DNA of 64,000 bases, from positions 8,122,001 through 8,186,000 of the forward strand of contig NC_071328.1 of the NCBI RefSeq assembly GCF_010183535.1, written 5' to 3'. Of this stretch, positions 55,001 to 64,000 are shown piece by piece (within the stretch, counting starts at the first letter, position 1; every line of letters starts with the position of its first letter). The notes beneath the pieces are model-generated. The model had not been told where the DNA came from and did no database searches. It saw only the letters and a list, made by a program, of their open reading frames with translations. The stretch is from Caenorhabditis remanei. Lineage: Eukaryota > Nematoda > Chromadorea > Rhabditida > Rhabditidae. The position numbers were made by a program, and so were the translations under genes.

Positions 55001-58000
55001 ACTTTTGCATGACTTAGAACCGAGGAAGTCTATGAGATTACGAATGGCATGTCAGGAGGTGTCAACAGAAAAATGTTTAGTGTGGGAATATCCGGGTAGA
55101 TGGGAGAATTCGGTCACCTTTTTTGTCGACTTGTAACTGAAACACTCTCTCAATTCCAAATAATTTTTAATTCTAGAGCCTAACCTTTTGAACTGCGAAC
55201 GTGCGTAACCCAAATCTGACGTCACCCCTCATTCGACCCTTTCCCTAACCCACTAAAATTGGCACTCAACCCCTAAAACTTTTTGATGTACTTCCTTTCT
55301 CCTGGTTTAGTTCATCTCTTTCTCTTCCAATAATAAACTCATCTTTCCGCTTCATCTCACTTTCATATCCTCACTTCTCATCAAATATTCCTTACTTCTC
55401 CTTTTACTTTTCATCCTATTTTGAGGAAAAAAAGAAGAAAAAAGTTTTTGTTTCAAAACTTTACCTCTGGGTTTTTTCTTCTTCTTTTGTCAGTTTCAGG
55501 CCCCAAAAATTCCTTATTTTTCTACAGAATTTTTGAAGTCAATCCAACAGAAAACGACTCCAAATGATAGCCAGTCAACAAAAAAAAACAACAAAATTGC
55601 TTAATTTTGTAATGCAAATCGCATTTTGTTCTGTCCGTTTTTGGAGTCGGACAGCCCGACCACAATGCCTTTTGTTGGAAATGGAGGAAAATAACATCCA
55701 GTTGCTTTTTGAATATCATTCGATCCATTTTCGGAAAATGTTCAATTTTTTGAAGGGGCTCATACGAGAAGGTAACATACAGAAACTTCAAAGTTTGAAA
55801 TTTCTCTCATCTTCTTCCGCATGCCCATGATTCTCGGAGCATATGAAGTTCTTTGAATAGTTCGGACCCCAGTGATCACCTAAAGGTTCCATTAACTGCT
55901 AGACCGTTTCCTTTCAAATTAGAGACAAGGATAAAGTGTGATGTGTTCCACTTTCACCAATATCCAATTGTTCATCACTTCAAACTTTTCCAAACTCCGA
56001 GAACAAAAAAAAACGTCTGACCCCCCAGTGAGGTGCCAATGACGCGAATCTTGTTTAGTTGTTGACACAAAACATACAATTCTTCCCTTTTTCTCAGCCG
56101 TCCGCAAGCACTTCCGGACGACTATTTTGAATGGAAAAAATGGTGGTTGGAGAAAGCTATTGAAACGAAATAAAAAAGTAGAACTAGCAAAGTTTGACTT
56201 CCAGAAGCAAACCTTTTTCAGGAGTTTTTCTTTTTCTGAGAATGACTCTAACCTTCTATTTCTCTTCTCTTCTTCAGAAAAATGACCTTCACAGTTCCAT
56301 GAAGCATCTATATCTCTTTCCGAAGCTCCGCCCCTTGATTCCAAGACCCCACCAACATCATACTCCAGTCCCAATGAAGCAAGTTTCTCGACGAACTCTA
56401 ACCTCTTACCCTCCTTCTTTTTATTTACCAGACTTGATGTTTTAAGTGAAAAATATGGAAACAATGGGTTAAAGTTGTGTGGTTTTACGCATCACTTCAT
56501 TTTCTCGTCTCTCCATCTCTCTAGTTTTACCTTTTTCCCGTCCAAATTAGATAACCTCCTCTTCTTTTTCTTTTTCATGAGCGAAAAACTTTATTAGTAT
56601 TGTTAGTCTCATATATATATATTTAGGGTAAAGGGGATTCGTTTAGGTCGCTTTTCTTCAAGTGTTTTGGCTTTCTAAGATACTTACAGATGGAAATGGA
56701 GATACTTAATCCCCCCATTACCTGACTAGTTTCCGCAGTTTCTGATTTCGTTTTCGTTCTCACCTCATTAGGTTCTTTCTTTCTACTAGCAGCGAGTGAT
56801 TTCGATCCACCGACCCCTGGCTTATGGACCCAGCTTCCACTGCGCAACGCTGTTGGGAGATAGTCATTCGAAAAATATGTTAACTTTCCAATGATTTCGG
56901 CTTGGCATAGAAAAAATACATACGAGAACAATGATCAGAGATTTGAAATCTTTGATGATACAAATATGTTCTGTTGACTGTGCTTTGTTCTATCATAATT
57001 ATTATTATTATGATAGAGAGCCCATATTTTCCTATTTCCGTATACAATATTTTCAGACACGGAAGTATCAGTGTTTTCATTTTTCTCTTTATAAACCTAA
57101 ACGTTTAAAACTTTTTTGTACTTTTCTCTTCTCCAGTGTTCATGTTCTCTTAATTCAATTTATTGCTAATTTACTCTTCTTCTTCTCCTCTTTTCCCTCT
57201 TTTTCTCTCGAATCTTGCAAACGAAAAACCGGCTTATTTCCTGTTTTTCAGCAGTTTTCCCGCTTCGAAGAATCCATTTGAGCTCGATCAACTTTGACAC
57301 TTTTCCAAATTCACAACTTGATGTTGTTGTTTTTATTTTGTTTTTCGCCACGTTCATTTTAATTGTTCTTTTGGGACAGAAAATTTAAGTTGGGAAACGT
57401 CTAGTCAAACCCGAAGTCTATAATCTCCTCGAATCATCATAAAATTTTTTAAAGTTACCAGAAGCTAAAAATTGTTTCTTGTTATGTTTAGCATTTCAAA
57501 AAGAAAATATTTTTCTTGTGTTAAAATCAAACGTTTTTGAAAAGTAAGTTATGTAAAAGTAGCACATATTCTTGAATTGGCATAAATGAAAAATGATATG
57601 TTGGGAGCAGAAACAGAAAGAGAAAAGAAGAAAAAAGAGTGAACACACCAACAAGTTTTGAGCCCTGAGGGGAGGGAAAAAGAGCATCTTCTCTCTATTT
57701 TAGCTGCTCCTTTTTTCTTTACAAGAACAGCTCTCCCAGTGAAAATGCTCCAAAAAATGAGGGAGCAAAGTTTTTTGGTTCACATTTTTTCTGGTTTTGT
57801 TTTTTTTTTGGGCCTGGCCGATGTCGGGTGTCAATTCTGATGATTGAGGTGACGTGATGAAAATGGGTTTTTTTGTGTTTTGGAAACTCGGGGTTTCAAA
57901 AATTGGGAAGTTTATAAGAAAAAGCATTTATCTGCAGAGAATTCATGATCCAATCCATTAACTGTTTACAAACTTCCATATAAAACCAAAGAAGTAATCC

Positions 58001-58462
58001 GTCTGATTATACTGACAAAACACCGCCCATTTTATGGTTGACACGAAAAAAGAAAGAGTTGGGAGCAATTTTAGGAGGAAAGGATAAAAAAGAAGGAGCA
58101 TTATCTTGATGCTTAACTTAATACTTTTCCTTCTTCCTCCCATTTTTCTCGTTTTTTGTTTAGTTCCAAGTGGATTAACTTTATTTGATGAGCATGAAAA
58201 AGGATTGGTTTTCACAAGATTTATTAGTTTTTTTTCTGATTTTCTGGGGTTTTTATTTTATTTTTAGAAGTTCCTCTCTGTTGAAAAACCTCGACATATT
58301 CATAAAATTACTCCTATTTGATCTCTTCCTTGATTTTTATTTTCAATTTACTATGTTTGAATCTCTGAAGTTTCTACCGTATCTCTCTCACCCTAATTTT
58401 GTATTTTCCAGGCCCATCCATGATCTCATTTGTCTGAAGTACTTCTCCGACATCTTCTGAAA
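52092..58462. other. Gene-poor region, about 6.4 kb
   Basis: No reading frame here has both splice logic and a recognisable domain. Long pyrimidine-rich stretches (for example 53950-54200, 55260-55500, 57150-57200) generate low-complexity open frames on the other strand. Isolated features: a CRE-like palindrome TGACGTCA (55217-55224) and a hairpin CTATCATAAT...ATTATGATAG (56990-57016). It may be the extended regulatory region of the gene at 58463 or hold noncoding RNA genes. Confidence 0.35.
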
Positions 58463-61443
58463 ATGATGTCGACATCGTCATCAATGCTTCCGACGACTCC
58501 GATTGGAAAACAACAAGTTATTGATCTCAAAGCAGGAGCTATACTCAGAGAAAATGCCAGGTAAATATCCTAATCTTTCTCGGGTAGCTTTTCATAAATT
58601 AAAAATTCCATTTTCAGAAAAAGTGGTCAATTCTTTGGATGTCCACTTTCTGTCGTTCTGGTGCTTATCATTCTAATCAAATGTCTTTTCATCTCATTTT
58701 GGATAATTCGAGAATATGAAACCTTTGATTTTCGTTGTTCCGCATGGGGTGGTGGAGGTCAAATTGTAGATAGTATGTATCGGACAAAGCGATGGATTAA
58801 TTTGTGAGCTGGTTTCAGATTTTCAAATTAATTGAACTGTTCTTATTTCCAGCTATGGTTTCTCCCAAAACTCGAATCCAAAAAAACTGAACAAAAACTG
58901 GAATGATGGAGATGGTGAGGGTGATTATGATTATGCAGGAGAAGGAGATGCCGAGCCAATGATGAGAAAGAAGCGATGGATTAATTTGTGAGTTGATTTC
59001 AGAATTTCAGATTAATTAAAGTGCTCATATTTTCAGAAATGGTTACTCCCAAAACTCGAATCCAAAAAAACAGAACAAAAACTGGAATGATGGAGATGGT
59101 GAGGGTAATTATGATTATGCAGGAGAAGGAGATGCCGAGCCAATGATCAGAAAGAAACGAATGGCACAATAGTGAGTTTTGTCTGCAAAAAGGTACTGGA
59201 ACCTCGACTACTTCATTTCAGTGAGAAATCAGATCCCAGGAAATTCTCTAAAACTCCAGATGACGATGATGATGACAATTCAAAAACAGACGTCATTAAC
59301 AAAGAGAAAAAGAAAAAGAAGCCGTTATACGGTAGATCAACATCGACTTCCACTGATATACATCCTCCGAAAATAGACCCTCGATTAGATTTTGGACCTC
59401 TTCCACCAAATTTTCAGCGAAGAATTGATAGTAATCATATACCAGACGTTGGAGAAGATGAAGATGATCTGCCAATGACTACGATGGTCACATTGACAAA
59501 TACTCAAATTGTTCAATTGTCTGGAGAAGATACTGGGGTTGTCAAGTGAGTATGCTAGAAAAGGCTCAGTCTGAAATATTTGAATTACATTTTTTCAGAA
59601 TGAAAACCATTAGAAACCGTGTTGAAAAAGTTGGATCCGATGAAGAGCAGTTCATTGAAATTGATATTGCAAACGCTCCAAGAATCTACGTTTCAAAGAT
59701 CAAATCAAGGCATGGAGGAGAAGAAGAAGAACAGTTTGACCTACTTAAAGAGCTTAAAAAAGACGAAGAAGCAAAGGAAGAGAAGAAAAAGAAAAAGAAG
59801 GGAAAAGGATTGAAAAAGGCGAAGAAATTAGCAGCTACAGAGAATCCGAAGACTGAAGTTAATACCACGTCATCAGAAACTTCAACGACTACGACTAAGA
59901 AACCGAAAGGAAAAGGATTGAAGAAATTGAAGAAGCAGAAGACGTCACCAGGAGAAGAAGTCACCAAACTGCCACGTCATCTTGTCGGAAAATCTTCAAG
60001 CATGGGTCCCACGACTCCAAAACCGAAATCCAGTTGGATAAATGGAGTGGTGGATCCCCAGGACCCAATGTTCTCAAATCAGGGGCAAATTAGAGGATAT
60101 CCAATGCAAAAAGCGAGTAAAAAGCCATCAACAACTACGATGAGAGCATTGACGTCTGAAGAAGAAAAGGAGAATTTGAAGATTTCTGAAAGTACTCGAA
60201 TGATGTGGGATATGGATGAGTTGAAATATACTACATTTTTGGCTCCGAAGACAACAGAACAAACGAAAATGGTTGAGGAAAATACGAATCGGGGAGAAGA
60301 TGTCAAGTTTAAAACGACGGATTCAGAAGGCGTTCCGAAGATGGTGACGTCATCAACAACCACGACTACAACAGAAAAACCACTTCCAGTAAGCATTAGA
60401 TTATCGAATAGATGAAATAAATAAGAACTGATATGATAGACTGATCGAACCTACTGACTATACACATAATAATTTTCAGGGAGGTATGAGTAAACACGAG
60501 TGGGAGCAGAAGAAAGAAGAGTTTGAAGCATACACTCCGTCTATTCTGATTTCTGATCTTCAACCATCTCATTCGGGAAAGTCTTCTCATTCCGAAGTGT
60601 CAGCTCCGTACCACGTTCATCTTCCATCCGCCTTAACAACGTCTACTTCTTCACCAAATGTACCGAATTTCCATTTTATTCCGCCATCTTCTGAAGCGCC
60701 ATATTACGTGGAAGTCAATGATGCTGATACTGAAACAATATACGTGAAAGATGTAACTCCGATGTTCAGGAATGCATTTATGGGACAGGATCAACAGGAG
60801 ACAACAACTAGACCTTATGATCCATTACATTTAGAAGTAAGTCTTATTCATTATCTAGCCGAAACATCATTTCTTTTCGATTTTGCAGATGGAAATCGCC
60901 AAACTGAAAGAATCGTCCACATGTCTCGCTCGAATGGCTTTCGACGTATGGTGTCTTTTTGTGGTGAGACCTGAAATATATATAATCTTACAATCTGAAA
61001 AGAATGCTTTCAGCTATTCTCCTCTGTCCTATTCATTATGGGGATCTGTGTTCCAAGATGGAGCCTTTTCGTACTTCATATTGTTTTCGATTTCCTGTTT
61101 TTAGTTGTCGGATTTGTTACCAGGTATGTGAGTATTCATCATAAAAGTAGAGGAATATTTTTTCAGCCTGACCATTGCTTTTATGTCAAGTATAATGTAC
61201 TTCTTGATTGATGAGATGACGTCAGATTCATTGTTCGAATTTTTATTAGTAGCGTTTGTGATAGGTGAGTTATTTGTCTAGTTTCAATTATACAAATCAG
61301 TAAATTGTTTTTCAGATATAATTCTAATACTATACTCAATTATTGTTGGAATTTCCTATCGATGTTGCTGTCGTCTGGTCGATAACACCATCAAGGAGAC
61401 GAGTATAAATTATAGTGTGAGCAGCAATGGAGAGCCCGTTTAA
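58463..61443 (+). CDS. Multi-pass membrane protein with duplicated exon and dibasic sites, unknown function
   Basis: Eleven exons: 58463-58560, 58618-58803, 58853-58987, 59037-59171, 59222-59545, 59599-60388, 60480-60836, 60889-60963, 61014-61123, 61167-61264, 61316-61443; 811 aa. One membrane span at about residues 43-64 (PLSVVLVLIILIKCLFISFW); three or four more at 690-795; a large charged loop lies between. Exons 3 and 4 are both 135 nt and almost identical (SQNSNPKK-NKNWNDGDGEG, DYAGEGDAEPM, -RKKR). KR-type sites (RTKR, RKKR, RKKR) end each unit. The loop is Lys/Glu/Thr-rich (KKKKKKGKGLKKAKK, and TTTT runs). No family recognised. The repeat-plus-dibasic layout resembles a furin-processed ectodomain (inference). 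Confidence 0.75.
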
Positions 61444-62852
61444 TTCTGGAAAATACTATTATATTAATACGGGTAAATTGTCAGAGTCTCTTGTTTGAAA
61501 TTTCAACTTTATTGAATAAAGATTTAATTTCTCTTGTCTCGAATGTTTGCTTCAAAAATATAAAACTTTGAGGACAATTTTAAACATCAACAACTCATCC
61601 CCAAAAAAAGTGTTGCTTCTGAGAGTTTTCTATTTCCCTTTCGCCCCACAATATAAAAAAGACAGAAAACGGAATGGTCGCTTTTTGTTTGTGTATTGCG
61701 GGGCGGAATGTGTTCATCTTTTCCCTTTCCGTAGCCAACCGATGTGCGTGTTCATAGGCGGTCAATTTCCACCGTTCGTTTTACAAAAGTTATTTGCACT
61801 TTCCCGTTTTATTTCACTCATTAATTAGATTTTCAAAGTTTTTTTTCTGAAACTCTAGAGTATCTGAAAGAAGATTTCTACAGACTTAAAAAAATTTTCT
61901 AATAAATAATAATGTTTTGAAATTTATTATTTGTTTTTCGTATGAAAAATAAGAGTATTGAAGAAGTTTGAATGAAATTTAAACCAAAAATGAACCAAAA
62001 AATAGAGTTGTTTAGGGAATTATGCTGCTCGATTCAATGTCGAAGGATGTTCGCAAGCAACCATTTAATAGAACAGCAGAATACCGTTTCGTTAGTTAAA
62101 ATTTGTTCAGAAAACTTTTTAGCGAATTCAAACTTCGTTGAAGATTTCCTCGAAAAATAAAATTCTTCGAAGCTTTGGGAACACTTTTCCGACAAGTAGA
62201 ACTTCTTTATGATTTTCCGTTTTTTCGGCCAGGAAGACCACAATTTTCGCGTTTTCACCGGTAGAATTTGATAAAATCTGTTCTCAATTCGCTTGATTTT
62301 CCCCGCGATAACAGCTTCCATAATACGCGTCAATAATCTGGAATTCATTCCGATTGCTCGTCAAATGTGATGTTTCAAGGCTTACGGTGTTTGCGTACAC
62401 ATCGATTCTCATCAAATTCTCTCGCTCTCTCTTCTGTTTTAACACGTGTTCTGTATGTCTCTCGCCCCAAGTGTCCTACCCGCGTCTGGCGCTCACCAGT
62501 ACTGCAAGAACACGGCAACATTCGTCCCGTCTTAGCCAAAACCCGATTTACAATATCGATCGGTTATAATATTATTATTTACGATATTATTTCACATCTA
62601 AATTCACATCGTATCTAAAATTCCCCAAACACGGCCCCATACTCCCATACTGAATTATGACCCCAATTTTCACTTCTTCACCAAACACTTTTTTCGAGAA
62701 ATACGTTCTTCTTCTTCTTCGGGTTGTTTTCACATAAGACGAAAGGTTGAGTTATGTTCATTCAATTATCGATTAATCGGCAAATACTGGAATCCTCACC
62801 AAAATCGTTCAGTGTTTCTCGAAAAAACTGATGGTTTCCTTTTTCAGAAATA
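61444..62852. other. Intergenic region
   Basis: AATAAA at about 61515 ends the upstream gene. The rest is AT-rich with a GC-richer patch at 62460-62540 and no defensible gene on either strand. Confidence 0.4.
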
Positions 62853-64000
62853 ATGGATGACGAGGATTCTCTTTTGGGACAAATTGAACAAGTTGGTAAG
62901 TTTTTTGGTGTTTTCTGTTTAAAGCCATTTAAATAATGCTTATGAAAGATTATCGACATAACTGATTACAGAAGAAGAAGATGATGAAGAAGGCGATGGT
63001 GATGAGAAAGATGTCACCGCAACGGATGTTCCCACAACCACCGTCTCTGAAAAACCACCATCTACACGCTGCTCTTCTCCAGATATAATAGATGCCGATG
63101 CATTGGACTATAGTGAAGATCCAGAAGAAGAGGAGGAATATAATGAAGATAACGACGGAGAAATTGAGAAAGAAGAAGAAAAAAATGATGAAAAAGAGAA
63201 AGAAGAAGAAGAAGGAGAACTGGAAGATGGCGAATTAGAAGATGGAGAACTGGAAAGTAGTGGTGATGAAGGAAAAGCTGAACCATCGAAAAGAGGTGAG
63301 AATCAAGAAAAAATAATCCGGACAATACAAAATGTATTCCTGTTGTCAATATGTTTTAATCTTTCATCAAAACATTTAAATTGTTTCAGCTCCAATAACT
63401 GCTCCATCTGGCACCGGAGTCCGAAAACCGATAGAGGTTTGTTCGAGTTTGAATGATGTGAGTTGATGTTGTTCGTATTTGTAATATTCGCCACGTTCCG
63501 ACTCCAAAATTCAGCATGAATTTTGAACATTTTTCTAACTATGGTTCATTTCGAAAGTTCTGTGGAGTTTCTATTCTTATCGAAGTTCTTTGAGCACTTG
63601 TATAGTTTCCGTCGTTTCAGCATGAATTCTCACTAGTATTTAGTTTCTATACTTTTTGTTCATTTTCTCTTCTTCCAGAATCGCTTATCCCGTCCGTTGG
63701 CACGTGGTACTCTCCCTCCAATAAGGAATCAACCGTACTATGCCCGGCGAGAAGAATCAAATGACAATCTCAACTTTGATAGTGTTCTTTCCGAAGCGAA
63801 AAAAGTGATGAAATATCAGGATGGTGAGATTTTGATTAAAAGAGGATTTTTTCTGTCATTTTTTTTAACTGAGTTAAGGTTTCCGAGAAAAAATATAAAT
63901 AAATAATTTTGTAGATCCAGGTGCTGAGCGAGATACACCGTCACCAAATGAAGGAATTAACGAAAAACGAGCGATCCCGTCTCTTCTGGATATCCGAACA
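62853..64000 (+). CDS. Acidic nuclear-type protein, N-terminal part (runs off window)
   Basis: Exons so far: 62853-62895, 62972-63295, 63390-63436, 63679-63823, 63915 to the window end; frame open at 64000. The ATG follows a TTTTTCAG by a few bases (trans-splice look). Residues about 16-110 are extremely Glu/Asp-rich, with a triple GELEDGELEDGELE repeat and SPDIIDADALDYSEDPEEEE. The following part (RPLARGTLPPIRNQPYYARR, DSVLSEAKKVMKYQD) is basic. The ELEDGE repeats recall the N-termini of ZC3H4/ZC3H6-type CCCH zinc-finger proteins, but no zinc finger is within the window, so this stays a suggestion. Confidence 0.65.

Noticed and set aside
55919..56464. 181-codon minus-strand open frame in the gene-poor region
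   Set aside because: No domain, no splice or promoter context, and composition follows the local pyrimidine bias; kept as noise, though a homology search would settle it.
56780..56860. tRNA-like TTTCGATCC near a GC-richer patch
   Set aside because: No A box or cloverleaf could be drawn around it.
62034..62348. 104-codon minus-strand open frame
   Set aside because: Low-complexity Lys/Phe/Ser composition, no motif or splice context.

Overview
The window looks like Caenorhabditis genomic DNA. It is AT-rich, with short introns (often 45-60 nt) that begin GTAAGT or GTGAGT and end TTTTCAG, compact genes, many small foldback elements, and nematode-specific families: DNA-binding-domain-less nuclear receptors, divergent T-box proteins, SRI-type chemoreceptors, MSP domains. 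The block wve-1, fdps-1, hda-3, mag-1, ubc-12, exo-3, interleaved with single-RRM genes, matches from memory the C. elegans chromosome I R06C1-R09B3 neighbourhood. I cannot tell C. elegans itself from a close relative. All gene models are splice-consistent reconstructions read by eye, with phase checked exon by exon.

Layout. 0.3-0.8 kb: a TIR element with pyrimidine-rich interior. 1.1-8 kb: fast-evolving plus-strand genes (T-box-like factor, protein tyrosine phosphatase, short F-box-like protein, nuclear-receptor ligand-binding-domain protein). 8.8-25.1 kb: a conserved housekeeping block. It holds WAVE actin regulator wve-1, farnesyl diphosphate synthase fdps-1, class I HDAC hda-3, exon-junction-complex subunit mag-1, UBE2F-like NEDD8 E2 ubc-12 and AP endonuclease exo-3. 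Four 84-85 aa RRM proteins with the same three-exon structure flank this block, two on minus at the left and two on plus at the right. 25.6-27.4 kb: an acidic/basic low-complexity protein and a decayed relative. 28.3-52 kb: an expanded cluster of DXO/RAI1-like (decapping exonuclease family) genes, with five coding copies and three broken ones. Within this cluster are two miniature serpin-like genes and, at its right end, two convergent SRI-type chemoreceptors. 52.1-58.4 kb: a gene-poor stretch. 58.4-61.4 kb: an 11-exon multi-pass membrane protein with a tandem exon duplication. 62.85 kb to the end: the acidic N-terminus of a gene that runs off the window.

Most notable observations. (1) One DXO-like gene (45892-47950) continues, inside its last exon, into a complete major sperm protein (MSP) domain: a decapping-nuclease-like/MSP fusion. 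(2) Across the DXO cluster the active-site residues are either all kept or lost together, implying both enzymes and pseudoenzymes. (3) A previously unnamed (to me) 41-residue membrane microprotein family has three copies in the window. Each is nested antisense in an intron of a different host gene (fdps-1, hda-3, a DXO-like gene), and each carries its own two-exon structure and a shared upstream motif; one copy is dead. (4) A near-perfect inverted repeat with 375-nt arms ends 38 nt upstream of a DXO-like start codon and would fold into a long dsRNA if transcribed. (5) Miniature serpins lack the inhibitory hinge.

How the genes relate. The housekeeping block is a set of independent genes with gaps of about 330-760 bp, too wide for a typical SL2 operon. 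The accessory half looks like rapidly duplicating, possibly germline- or sperm-biased families under birth-and-death evolution, helped by many TIR/foldback elements.
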